Assembly: GCA_946540435.1 (NCBI GenBank)
Contig: CAMNII010000025.1
Location: 1-33,161, forward strand
Length of the DNA: 33,161 nucleotides
From: an uncultured Prevotella sp.
GTDB lineage: Bacteria; Bacteroidota; Bacteroidia; Bacteroidales; Bacteroidaceae
Direction: 5' to 3'
The notes beneath the pieces are model-generated. The model was not told the origin of the DNA and ran no database searches. It saw only the letters and a program-made list of their open reading frames with translations. Shown one piece after another: positions 8,401-15,765 of this stretch. The position numbers were made by a program, and so were the translations under genes. Numbering within the stretch: position 1 is the stretch's first letter; the number at the start of each line of letters is the position of its first letter.

Positions 8401-9505
8401 TGCGGTTGTAGATGTTCAGTCCGCCGTCCTCGGTGGCTATCCAGAAGAGTCCCGGCTCGGTCTCGACCATCATGCGGGGCACCTTTCCGCGCAGCTGTCC
8501 CGGCTGATATCCGGGTTCGAGCCACTGGAACTGCTTGTTGGTGCTGAGCAGGATGTCGACGCCTCCGAAATAGGATCCTATCCAGATGTTTCCTGCCTGG
8601 TCGCTGATAATGGCGTAGATGGCGTTGTCGCCGAGCTGGTAGGGGTCTTGGAAGCGGTAGCGCAGCATCTCGATGGTGCCGTCGGGATTGACGATGGTGA
8701 CGCCTTTCTCCGTTCCGAGCCACATGCGCCGCTGTGCGTCCTCGGTGATGACGCGTACGATGCCGTTGGAGATGTCGGCCGGCTCATATACCTTTATCGT
8801 GCCGTTCTTGTCGACGCACATGGCTCCCTGTCCGTTGCGTCCCAGCCACAGGCGCTGCTGCGAGTCGACGCACATGGGCAGGATGTCGTCGGTACCTGTC
8901 AGGAAGTCGATGTGGAGGGCGGCATTGAGGGGTGTGGTCTTTGTCAGGTAGGCGTCCATGCTGATGATGGCCTGGTTGGTGGCGATGTAGAGGTTGTCGG
9001 CTTTGTCGATGGCCAGCGACGAGATGAAGCCGTCGACACTGACGGGTATCGTCTCGAAGGCATCGGCATCGTCGTCGTAGCGCCACAGCCCGGAACCGCC
9101 GCAGAGGATGCGTCCGCGGCTTGTCTCGACGACCGACGAGATGATGCCCGGCAGTGCGTCATACCACTTGAAGTCGTCGGTGGCGGGACGGTAGCGGCAC
9201 AGTCCGCCCTGGGTGCATATCCAGATGCGGTTGCTGCTGTCGACAAAGATATGGCTGACGAAGTTATGGTTGAGCGAGGTGCTGTCGCTGTCGTCATGGA
9301 AATAGCTGCGGATGTCGTAGCCGTCGTAGCGGGCCAGTCCGTTGCGGGTGCCTATCCAGATATTTCCTTTTGCGTCCTGCGCCAGGGCTTCCACCTGCTG
9401 ATGGGGCAGCCCGTCGCTGCTGGTGATATGGCGGAAACGATAGTTCATTCCCCAGGATGCCAGCCAGCAGGCGGCACAGAGCAACAGCATTATTCGTCTC
9501 TTCAT
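5495..9505 (-). CDS. Hybrid two-component system sensor-regulator (HTCS) of the PUL
   Basis: 1336-aa single-protein signalling system expected to sense a glycan fragment in the periplasm and activate the PUL. After the signal peptide come about a dozen propeller-type repeats (NIWIGTRNGL, RMWLGTEKGV, NIWIGSYFGGV, EMWIGTFRNGL, TLWIGTNNNGL), then a Y_Y_Y domain near 690-760. A membrane segment (WAYLFYLLLASLLAYVAY) follows at about 765-785. The kinase has H822 in FFTTVSHELKTPL, the N box NLLSNAMKFTPEGG near 935, and G boxes DTGIGI and GWGIGLSLV near 968 and 1000. The receiver domain has acidic residues in LLIVDDNK (about 1085), phospho-acceptor D1132 in SDVMMPGIDG, and lysine in SKPF. A C-terminal AraC-type helix-turn-helix ends the protein (SETAYRTGFSDPNYFSKAFKKQ). 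All key residues are intact. It has its own consensus promoter, which overlaps the end of the upstream glycosidase gene. Confidence 0.96.
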   Translation of the reverse strand: MKRRIMLLLCAACWLASWGMNYRFRHITSSDGLPHQQVEALAQDAKGNIWIGTRNGLARYDGYDIRSYFHDDSDSTSLNHNFVSHIFVDSSNRIWICTQGGLCRYRPATDDFKWYDALPGIISSVVETSRGRILCGGSGLWRYDDDADAFETIPVSVDGFISSLAIDKADNLYIATNQAIISMDAYLTKTTPLNAALHIDFLTGTDDILPMCVDSQQRLWLGRNGQGAMCVDKNGTIKVYEPADISNGIVRVITEDAQRRMWLGTEKGVTIVNPDGTIEMLRYRFQDPYQLGDNAIYAIISDQAGNIWIGSYFGGVDILLSTNKQFQWLEPGYQPGQLRGKVPRMMVETEPGLFWIATEDGGLNIYNRKTGQTAPAEQLPQVGTNVHSLYYDRQSREMWIGTFRNGLFRYRLDTKAYTHYQFSHGLKSNSVFSIVRQRNGRLWAATTQGLYYYDAAADQFRTLGDNILDRQFVYTLFVDDDDTLWAGMNRNGLYRITPPDNNISYWQASPDALSDNYVTSLYQQPGSDTLWIGTNNNGLQYLDKKTGRFGDVGGDILLPHITVCSIIADSHGHLWVSTSQGLYCYTPATETLLRYTTESGLPTNQFNFSSAIQAGDSLMVFGTVNGLVTFNPTALADKTGPFEVHLKRLTVNNQVMTAATDNSPLTDELDETRTITLTYDQARSFSIDYGVIMPGSTNSIEYQVRLEGIDKTWRDVGGERKFSGYNLPAGTYHLHIRANNSNGGWDECPVKTLRITVRPPFYRSTWAYLFYLLLASLLAYVAYRFFMVRERERNAVREATMERDKIEAIDRAKFDFFTTVSHELKTPLSLIVAPLRSISRQQLDKGSSQHLDMAIKNTRKMESLINELITFNKVETDSFPFYVQKGNPLSFIEAMLGSFRESAAERGLSLLSEFEDNGEEVWFSPSYVERIVSNLLSNAMKFTPEGGRVTVKGRIADEPTELVITVQDTGIGIAKEEQSRIFDHFYQTKRGYNVNSSGWGIGLSLVKRLAEIHHGHVAVESEPGHGATFTVWLNVSDDAFQPGSYLNEDKTIIPLSEYKFTPSMSDTVTTYDADEVEYSEAQATLLIVDDNKDLLDFLANYFSAKYHVITATNGEEALSLAHSEQVQMVVSDVMMPGIDGVELCRRLKTDVQTSHLPVILLTAKTDQEDVAAGYKSGAEAYVSKPFDPQILEMQINNILQLQKTQQREIVATAEADISATSLSELDKQFIQKINELVEQNIANSDFNIADITAQMAISRSLLHTKMKNLTGMSMGDYIRHKRLDKACQLLQQGFNVSETAYRTGFSDPNYFSKAFKKQMGVNPTEYASDKPSAPKP

Positions 9506-9575
9506 TGTCTTTACTTCTTTGGGTTAAGTGTTTCACTTCTGAAAGGGTGCTGACGGCCATCCGTCGAACACCTCA

Positions 9576-9607
9576 CAAAGTTACTGATTATTTTGTAAAC
9601 GGCCAAA
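9576..9607 (-). promoter_or_regulatory. Promoter of the HTCS gene
   Basis: On the minus strand TTTG (9604-9607) is followed after exactly 20 bp by TAACTTTG (9576-9583), matching the Bacteroidetes sigma-ABfr consensus TTTG-N19-21-TAnnTTTG. Transcription would begin near 9568, about 60 nt before the HTCS ATG. The -33 box lies inside the coding region of the upstream glycosidase, and the first three bases of the -7 box are that gene's TAA stop codon. Confidence 0.8.
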
Positions 9608-11479
9608 GATTTCTGCTTTTTCGTTTTTGCCGAGACGGACGATGCGGCCGTTCACGACAACGCATCCTGCGGCAGGAGCAGCCACGAGGCGGCGCCCCTG
9701 AAGGTCGTAGATTGCGCCGGAGGCTGCCGACGGCGACTGGGTGCGGGGTGCGGCGTCGATGGCCGTGAGCTCGTGGTCTTCGAGACGGAACGTCATATAG
9801 GTCCACGACTGGCCGCGCTTCACGTCGGGGATGGTCTCGACGTACGACTTGCCGTTGCGGCGGTCCTGCACCTCGATGGCCACGCCCATGCGCTGCCCCT
9901 GCGGCGGAGCCTCATGGCCGAGGGTCTGCCAGGGTATGGCGGCCTCGATGACGTAGCCGCGCGAGGAGTGTTTCACCTGCGTGGTGATGGGCTGTGCGGG
10001 CTGGATGGTGGTCCAGATGTAGTTCTTGCCTTCCTGCATGAGGCAGGTGCCGTCGGTGCGCAGGGTGATATCGACGACGCCCGGCGAGGGCAGCGTCTCA
10101 CAGAGGTTGTGGGGGTCGAGGAGCAGGTGGACGGCATCCTGCGACGTTCCCTCGCTGGCGGGAGTGACGTCGGCCACGTTGATGACAAAGTAGAGGTTGC
10201 GCTCGTCGTAGTTGAAGTCGGCATAGACGCGCTCACCGATGGTGTTCGTACCCATCATCACCTGCTGGGCCAGACGGGTGTGATACTCGTCACGTCCCAC
10301 CGTGCCGTCGACGTCAGGCGTGCCGTAGTAGGCCGTGAACTGGCGCATGGGATAGCCGCGCACGATGTCGACATGGCGGCTGATGGAGCCTTTCGCCCCT
10401 ACCCCGCCGAGGGCGATGACGACACCGGTGTCGACGACGGCGATGGAGTTCCATTCGATGGACACCTTGCTCTCCACATTGTCGGGGAAGGGTTGCGACA
10501 TGGCCTTGAAGCCACGGGCATTCTCATCGCCCACATAGACGTACAGGTTCATCACGTCGTAGTTGCCACTCTCGTAGTACGACTGGCGGGAGAGCACCGT
10601 CTCGCCCCACGGCAGGCGGCACAGATAGGGTGCGCCGCCCCATGCCCGCGGACACCATGTATGGTCGATGACCTGGTTGCGACGCTCGCTGGTGGCGGGG
10701 ATAAGGATGTTCTGCCAGTTCTCTTCCAGCGAGCAGCGCAGGGTGACGGGTACGAAGGTCTCCTCGCCGGGCCAGCGGCTGTCCTCGATGGTGACGACGA
10801 TGCTGTCGCCAAGGATAATGGGCACGGGCATGCCGTCGCGGGCGCCGGGCCGGTAGCTGATGGTCTCTACGGGACTCCACGTGCGCCCTTTGTCGAAGGA
10901 GCGCGTCAGCTGGATGCACTGGTCGTGGTTGTCGCCCGGATAGGGGCTCTCGTCGGAGAAATACAGGTGGAGCTCGCCCGACGGCATCTCGAGGATGGCC
11001 GGCTCCCAACAGCCGGTGCCGAAGTCGATGCCGGCGGTGTAGACGGTGATGGGCTGTCCCCACGTCTGGCCGTTGTCGGTGCTGATGTTCAGCTGTACGC
11101 CATAGTGGCGGTCGTCGCTATAGGGCGTGTTCGTCCCGATGTTGTAGGGCACGATGATGGTGCCGTCGCGCAGCTGCACCGCCTCGGCGTCGAAGAGGTG
11201 CTGCATGTCGGGGTGGGTGGCGATGACCTTCGGATCGCTCCAGTAGATGCCCTTGTCGCTGCTGAAGGAGACGACGATGTTGTCGCGCTGGTTGGTGACA
11301 GCCATCAGGCGGCCGTCCTGCAGTTCAATCATCCGGGCATAGAGGGCGCCGTCGAACAACTTCTGGCGCGATGAATAGTCCCAGAAGATGCGCGATGCGG
11401 TGTATGGCTCGTGACGGGCTGCCGACATCATGCCCGCGGCAGCACAAAGGGCAATGAGCAATCCTATTCTTTTCTTCAT
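9581..11479 (-). CDS. Asp-box (BNR) propeller glycosidase, CBM9-like domain, paralogue 1 (GH93/sialidase-like)
   Basis: Predicted secreted exo-glycosidase of 632 aa; the ATG starting MKKRIGLLIALCAAAG is chosen because it begins the signal peptide, and the open frame further upstream starts only with TTG. Residues about 25-390 form a six-bladed propeller with Asp-box-type motifs (STDNGQTWG, SFDKGRTWS) and conserved GCWEPAILEMPSGELHLYF and RDGMPVPI. No FRIP arginine motif of GH33 sialidases is visible, so a GH93 exo-arabinanase relationship is my preferred but unproven reading. Residues about 400-590 resemble a CBM9/DOMON domain (FNYDERNLYFVINVADVTP, EAAIPWQTLG, SWTYMTFRLE). The IYDLQGRR tail is present, but the protein runs 16 residues beyond the usual end, into the HTCS promoter. 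It shares architecture with the next two genes, from which it is separated by a 459-bp repeat-rich gap. Confidence 0.82.
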   Translation of the reverse strand: MKKRIGLLIALCAAAGMMSAARHEPYTASRIFWDYSSRQKLFDGALYARMIELQDGRLMAVTNQRDNIVVSFSSDKGIYWSDPKVIATHPDMQHLFDAEAVQLRDGTIIVPYNIGTNTPYSDDRHYGVQLNISTDNGQTWGQPITVYTAGIDFGTGCWEPAILEMPSGELHLYFSDESPYPGDNHDQCIQLTRSFDKGRTWSPVETISYRPGARDGMPVPIILGDSIVVTIEDSRWPGEETFVPVTLRCSLEENWQNILIPATSERRNQVIDHTWCPRAWGGAPYLCRLPWGETVLSRQSYYESGNYDVMNLYVYVGDENARGFKAMSQPFPDNVESKVSIEWNSIAVVDTGVVIALGGVGAKGSISRHVDIVRGYPMRQFTAYYGTPDVDGTVGRDEYHTRLAQQVMMGTNTIGERVYADFNYDERNLYFVINVADVTPASEGTSQDAVHLLLDPHNLCETLPSPGVVDITLRTDGTCLMQEGKNYIWTTIQPAQPITTQVKHSSRGYVIEAAIPWQTLGHEAPPQGQRMGVAIEVQDRRNGKSYVETIPDVKRGQSWTYMTFRLEDHELTAIDAAPRTQSPSAASGAIYDLQGRRLVAAPAAGCVVVNGRIVRLGKNEKAEIFGRLQNNQ

Positions 11480-11549
11480 CGTATGACTGGTTTTCTGTTT
11501 GGCGCAAGCCAAGGGTTTATGTTCTCAATGACGGATTCCGGAGCGGCTT

Positions 11550-11570
11550 TCTGACGGGAAAACCGTCAGA
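11550..11570. repeat. Small hairpin upstream of BNR paralogue 1
   Basis: TCTGACGG (11550-11557) pairs perfectly with CCGTCAGA (11563-11570) around a 5-nt loop. There is no T-tract, so it is a weak terminator candidate. It lies in the leader region of the first-listed BNR gene, next to the 22-bp repeat array. Confidence 0.5.
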
Positions 11571-11585
11571 CTCCAATGCCCCACG

Positions 11586-11895
11586 CGGCAGGGTTTCTAT
11601 GCTTCTGACAGCAGGCTGCTATGTTTCGGGCGGCTCGTTTCTATGTTTCAGGCGACACGTTTCTATGTTTCGGGCAACACGTTTCTATGCTTCGGGCGAC
11701 ACGTTTCTATGTTTCGGGCGACACGTTTCTATGTTTCGGGCGACACGTTTCTATGTTTCGGGCGACACATCTTTAAGGGTCGTCAGGGGGTATGCTGAGA
11801 CTTCGCTTTCACGAAGGTAAGGATCGTCAGACCAAAATAAGCTATTTTGATGACCAAAATAAGCTATTTTGGTGACCAAAATAGGCTATTTTGGT
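11586..11895 (-). repeat. Modular 22-bp repeat array, locus 1 (3' of BNR paralogue 2)
   Basis: Read on the minus strand this is fourteen 22-bp units plus one 2-nt spacer. The first three units (11895-11830) are near-palindromes of the type ACCAAAATAGCTTATTTTGG. After TG (11829-11828) comes a unit starting ACGATCCTTACCTTCGTG, then two diverged units. After these are about eight copies of a unit containing CCGAAACATAGAAACGTGTC (roughly 11586-11761), the best conserved of which are at 11652-11761. All keep exact 22-bp phase. The gap 11480-11938 holds no recognisable gene; frames through the array are open only because of the repetition, and 22 is not a multiple of three. A very similar module lies at 32888-33161. 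Confidence 0.9.
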
Positions 11896-11938
11896 CGGCC
11901 GTCTGCGTGCATCTGATTATCAGAGCGTTAGGAGGGTG

Positions 11939-13807
11939 TCAGCGGATGGCGTATTTCCGTCCGCCGCGGATATAGATACGTGGCTCATGGACGCTGTCTT
12001 CGTTGCGCTCGGCTAACGACACGGGACGGCCCTGCAGGTCGAAGATGCGGCTGTCGGCCTGTTGCTGGTGGCTGTCGTTGGCGCCCTGTGGGTTGTCGAT
12101 GGCGAGGAGCGGGCTGGGCAGCAGGCGGAAGGCCATATAGGTCCATGAGGTGTTGCGGGTGCAGTCGGGCAGTATCTCGCGCACGGTATTTCCGCTGGCT
12201 CCCGTGCTGCGGCAGTCGGTGAGTTCGAAGGCTGCGCGCAGGGGCTGGTCGACGGGCGGGAAGGAGAATCCGAGGAACGACCATGGTATGGCGGCCTCGA
12301 TGATGTACGACGTGGAGGTATGGGTGACGGCAGTGCGCACCTCGTCGGCCTTTGCGGTGAGCCATTTGCGGGTGGCATCGGTTCCGTGCCACATCTGTAT
12401 GGTTCCGTCGAGCTTGAGGAAGAGGCGATACATGCCGTCGACGGGTGCCGTCTCACAGCGGTTGGCCATGTCGAGATAGAGTGTCAGTCCGTCGGTGTCC
12501 TGTCCTGACTGTGAATGCTGGGTGCGGTCGCCGACGCGTGTGGTGAAATAGAGCGAGTCGCGGTCGTAGGCGAAGTCGCAGGAGAAGCGCACGCCTTCCT
12601 GCTGTCCGAGGATGACCTGTGTGGCCTTGGGCTTGAAGTAGCCTTCGCCGGCAGTCTGCTTGCCGTCGACGGTGATGGTCTCTGCATAGTTGGCAAAGAG
12701 CTCGCGTACGGCAGCGCCCTTGATCATCTCGATATGACCACTGATGCCTCCCACGGCGACGACGGTGCCTGTGTCGACGACGGCGAGTGAGTTCCAGAGC
12801 ACGTTGTCGTTGGTGCCGATCTGTCCGAAGGGCTGCGACATGGCTTTGAAGTCCTTGGCCTGGTCGTTGCCGACGTAGACATACATCTGGTTCTTGCCGG
12901 GTCCGTAGTCTGACTGGTGGGACATGATGGTCTCGCCCCACGGCAGCTGGCGCAGATAGGGTGCGCCTCCGAGTGCACGGGGGCAGAGGCTGTAGTTGAT
13001 GCTGCGGTCGCGGTAGGTGCTGCCTGCGCTCACCCAGAAGTTGTTCCAGTTGACATCGAGGGGGCAGCGCACGGTGGTGGGCACGAAGGATCCGAAGCCG
13101 CTCCATCCGTTGTCCTCGATGGCGACGACGATGGTCTGTCCGTCGTTCAGGAGGATGGGGACGGGCATGCCGTCGCGATAGCCTTCGCGGAAGCATATCC
13201 GCTGGGCCTTGGTCCACGTCTGTCCGCCGTCGAAGGAGCGGCACATGGAGATCTGCTGCTCGCCGCTGCTGGTGAAGGGTCCTTCGTCGGCGAAGTAGAG
13301 CTGCACCTCACCGGATGGCAGTTCGAGCATGGAGGGTTCCCAGCAGCCGTCGGCGAAGGTGTGATGTGCGTCGTTGATCCATATCTCGTCGCTCCAGGTC
13401 TGTCCGTTGTCGGTGCTGCGTTTGCAGCGTATGCCGAACTTGCGGTCTTCGGTGTAGGGTGTCGACGGGCGCGGGTTATAGGCGACGATGATGGTGCCGT
13501 CGGTGAGCTGTATCAGGTCGGGCACGCAGTTGGGGGTGTTGTTGTGGTTGTCGACGATACGTGTCGATCCGCTCCATGTGGCACCTTTGTTCGAGCTGAA
13601 CGAGATGCAGATGCCTCCGCTCTCGCAGCAGGCCATATAGCGTCCGTCCTGCAACTCGATCATTCGGGCATATCCGCCACTGCTGAAGATAGTTGTCCGC
13701 GTGGTGGTATCCCAGAAGATGCGCGACGAGTTGTAAGGCTCATGATAGGCTGCGCCGGCCACACTGGCGGCAAGGAGGAAGACAAGGGTGAAGAGATTTC
13801 TTTTCAT
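11939..13807 (-). CDS. Asp-box (BNR) propeller glycosidase, CBM9-like domain, paralogue 2 (GH93/sialidase-like)
   Basis: 622 aa from ATG at 13807 (MKRNLFTLVFLLAASVAGA, a signal peptide); an in-frame GTG 18 bp upstream is less likely. The domain order is the same as in its two neighbours: a propeller beginning YHEPYNSSRIFWD with Asp boxes (FSSNKGATWS, STDNGQTWS, SFDGGQTWT), GCWEPSMLELPSGEVQLYFA, RDGMPVPILL and APYLRQLPWGE, then a CBM9-like domain (FAYDRDSLYFTTRVGDRTQ, EAAIPWSFLG, SWTYMAFRL). The tail is IFDLQGRPV ... IYIRGGRKYAIR. The start lies 23 bp after the stop of paralogue 3, so the two are probably co-transcribed. Downstream is the 22-bp array. The shared active-site segments suggest an intact enzyme; specificity is unknown. 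Confidence 0.82.
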   Translation of the reverse strand: MKRNLFTLVFLLAASVAGAAYHEPYNSSRIFWDTTTRTTIFSSGGYARMIELQDGRYMACCESGGICISFSSNKGATWSGSTRIVDNHNNTPNCVPDLIQLTDGTIIVAYNPRPSTPYTEDRKFGIRCKRSTDNGQTWSDEIWINDAHHTFADGCWEPSMLELPSGEVQLYFADEGPFTSSGEQQISMCRSFDGGQTWTKAQRICFREGYRDGMPVPILLNDGQTIVVAIEDNGWSGFGSFVPTTVRCPLDVNWNNFWVSAGSTYRDRSINYSLCPRALGGAPYLRQLPWGETIMSHQSDYGPGKNQMYVYVGNDQAKDFKAMSQPFGQIGTNDNVLWNSLAVVDTGTVVAVGGISGHIEMIKGAAVRELFANYAETITVDGKQTAGEGYFKPKATQVILGQQEGVRFSCDFAYDRDSLYFTTRVGDRTQHSQSGQDTDGLTLYLDMANRCETAPVDGMYRLFLKLDGTIQMWHGTDATRKWLTAKADEVRTAVTHTSTSYIIEAAIPWSFLGFSFPPVDQPLRAAFELTDCRSTGASGNTVREILPDCTRNTSWTYMAFRLLPSPLLAIDNPQGANDSHQQQADSRIFDLQGRPVSLAERNEDSVHEPRIYIRGGRKYAIR

Positions 13808-13830
13808 AACTGTTTTTCTGCTCACTATAC

Positions 13831-15663
13831 TTATTTAATAATATACTTCTTTCCGTTGCGGATAAAGACACCGCTGGCGGGGACTTCGCGCATGCGCCGT
13901 CCCTGCAGGTCGAAGACGCCTGCCGCATTTGCCGACTCCTGCACGGCGACGGCGGGCACGGCGGAGGGGTTGGGGTTGGGTTGCAGGTAGAGGGGCATCC
14001 ACGACCACGAGGCGTCGCGCTGGGCATCGACAAAGTCTTCGACGACCAGGTCGGGGCTCTCGCCCTGCCGATAGTCCTGCATCTCGATGTTCATCCGGAG
14101 GGTCGTTCCCTGGGGAGCATGGCTGAGGCCGAGGTCGGTCCAGGGGATGGCGGCCTCGAGGGTGTACGACGTGCTCTTGTCGACGACAGCCGTACGCACA
14201 TTGTCCTCGCTGGCATAGCTCCACTTCTTCTTGCTGTCGGTTCCATAGGCCACCCGATGGGAGCCGTCGCGGCGCAGGAAGAACCGGTACATGCCGTCGA
14301 GAGGAGCCCGACTGCTGCGGTTGAGCGCATCGATGAAGAGCGTTACGCAGTCGGCACCATTGCTGGCATAGGCGAAGGGGGTGCGGTCGGCAACGCGGAT
14401 GCAGAAATACAAGGAGTCATCATCGTAGCAGACATCGGCAGCGGTGGCCGTTCCTGTCTCCACACCCATTCTGATCTGTGTGGCCAGGGGCTGGAAGTAA
14501 CCTTCGCCTCGGGTTATCTGACCGTCGATGGCGGGATGGGCGTAAGGAGCCAGGAAGGTGCTCATGGCATAGCCCTTGATCATCTGGATGGAGCTGCCCA
14601 CACCGCCTAAGGCGACAACCTGTCCCGTGTCGACGACGCAGAGGGAGTTCCACATGACGGTCTGTGCCTGGTCCACATAGAAGGGATGCTGCATGGATTT
14701 GAAATGACGCGCCTCACGGTCGCCAAGAGCTACATACATCGACAGACGACCGTCGCGGCCATAGGCCGACTGGTAGGACATGACGGTCTCGCCCCACGGC
14801 AGCTGGCGCAGGTAGGGTGCGCCACCAGTGGCATTGGGACAGAAGCTGAAGTCGAGGGTCTTCTCGCGGTTCGGACTGTCTTTGTCGACGAAGTAGTTGT
14901 GCCAGTTGACGGACAGCGGGCAGCGCACCGTCGTCGGGAAGAAGTCGCCGACGCCGGGCCATCCGTTGTCTTCGATGGTAAGGACAATCTCCGACTGGTC
15001 GTTCAGCAGGATAGGACAGGGCATGCCGTCGCGATAGCCTGCACGGAAGGAGATGATTTCCGGCTCCGACCACGTCAGTCCGCCGTCGAAGGAGCGGCAG
15101 AGAGAGATGTCCTGCTCGTTGCTGGAGGTGTAGATGCCTTCGTTGGAGAAATACAGCTGCAGCTCGCCCGTGGGCAGCTCGAGCAGTGAGGGTTCCCAAC
15201 AGCCGTCGCTGAAGAGGTGCTGGGCGTCATAGACAAATATTTCCGGTCCCCAGGATTGTCCGTTGTCGGTCGACCGCTTGACACGGATGCCGAACTTGCG
15301 GTCGGTGGTATAGGGTTCTTCCGGCCGCGGGTTGTAAGCGACAACGATGGTACCGTCGGTGAGCTGGATGAGGTCGGGCACACGCATGCCGATGTTGTCG
15401 TGGCCGGAGGCGATGATCTTTCCGTCAGACCACACGCCGCTCGTGGCATAGCGCACCTCGATGCCGCCATGCTCGCAGACAGCCATCAGGCGGCCGTCTT
15501 GCAACTGGATCATCCGGGCATACCACCCCGTGGGGAATACCGTCTGGCGCGACGACATATCCCAGAAGATACGTGACCCTTGGTAGGGCTCATACTCGAT
15601 GGCCCGGGCACCACAGGCGGTCGCCATGACCAGCAACAGGAAAAACAATCTCTTCATCGTCAT
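13831..15663 (-). CDS. Asp-box (BNR) propeller glycosidase, CBM9-like domain, paralogue 3 (GH93/sialidase-like)
   Basis: 610 aa. ATG at 15663 is preferred over ATG at 15657 because AGGA lies 7 nt before it. The N-terminus (MKRLFFLLLVMATACGARA) reads as a type I signal peptide, though ATAC gives a weak lipobox alternative. The propeller starts IEYEPYQGSRIFWDMSSRQ and carries STDNGQSWG, SFDGGLTWS, GCWEPSLLELPTGELQLYFS, RDGMPCPILL and APYLRQLPWGE. The CBM9-like region includes VCYDDDSLYFCIRVADRTP and EAAIPWTDLG. The tail VFDLQGRRM ... GVFIRNGKKYIIK is canonical. The gene follows a rho-independent-type hairpin and an array of ATG-containing heptamers, so its expression may depend on read-through from the SusCD block. 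It is likely an exo-acting glycosidase; a GH93 relation is inferred. Confidence 0.83.
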   Translation of the reverse strand: MTMKRLFFLLLVMATACGARAIEYEPYQGSRIFWDMSSRQTVFPTGWYARMIQLQDGRLMAVCEHGGIEVRYATSGVWSDGKIIASGHDNIGMRVPDLIQLTDGTIVVAYNPRPEEPYTTDRKFGIRVKRSTDNGQSWGPEIFVYDAQHLFSDGCWEPSLLELPTGELQLYFSNEGIYTSSNEQDISLCRSFDGGLTWSEPEIISFRAGYRDGMPCPILLNDQSEIVLTIEDNGWPGVGDFFPTTVRCPLSVNWHNYFVDKDSPNREKTLDFSFCPNATGGAPYLRQLPWGETVMSYQSAYGRDGRLSMYVALGDREARHFKSMQHPFYVDQAQTVMWNSLCVVDTGQVVALGGVGSSIQMIKGYAMSTFLAPYAHPAIDGQITRGEGYFQPLATQIRMGVETGTATAADVCYDDDSLYFCIRVADRTPFAYASNGADCVTLFIDALNRSSRAPLDGMYRFFLRRDGSHRVAYGTDSKKKWSYASEDNVRTAVVDKSTSYTLEAAIPWTDLGLSHAPQGTTLRMNIEMQDYRQGESPDLVVEDFVDAQRDASWSWMPLYLQPNPNPSAVPAVAVQESANAAGVFDLQGRRMREVPASGVFIRNGKKYIIK

Positions 15664-15693
15664 TTCTCATTCCTCATATCTCATTTCTCATTT
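15661..15693 (-). repeat. ATG-containing heptamer repeats at the start of BNR paralogue 3
   Basis: On the minus strand four 7-bp units (AGAAATG, AGATATG, AGGAATG, AGAAATG) run directly into the start codon. Each carries an ATG, and because the period is 7 these ATGs fall in different frames. The middle of the array also supplies the AGGA that serves as a possible ribosome binding site. Confidence 0.75.
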
Positions 15694-15741
15694 AAAAAGC
15701 CTCTCCTAGTCCCCCAACAGAGGGGATTGGGAGAGGCTTTT
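15694..15741 (-). terminator. Rho-independent-type hairpin after the SusCD-lipoprotein block
   Basis: On the minus strand GCCTCTCC (15737-15730) pairs with GGAGAGGC (15706-15699). An inner stem, TCCCC with GGGGA, extends it, and TTTTT follows at 15698-15694. It lies 25 bp after the stop of the lipoprotein gene and 31 bp before the next start, leaving little room for a separate promoter. It may therefore work as a partial terminator within the operon. Confidence 0.8.
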
Positions 15742-15765
15742 GCTATTCTCAGAACTGTCAACGCC

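Noticed and set aside
9773..11374. Plus-strand open frame of 533 codons antisense to BNR paralogue 1
   Set aside because: Same type of antisense shadow: composition mirrors the real gene and no motif is present. The 614-codon frame at 18933-20777 and the 402-codon frame at 8345-9553 were rejected on the same grounds.
11599..11820. Plus-strand open frame across the 22-bp minisatellite with repeating FRATRFYVSGD-like peptide
   Set aside because: It arises from a 22-bp period read in three frames. It has no plausible start signal or homology, and the array is better explained as non-coding.
11831..11895. Palindromic 22-mers as a CRISPR array
   Set aside because: Units are directly adjacent without unique spacers, there are only three, and no cas gene is present.
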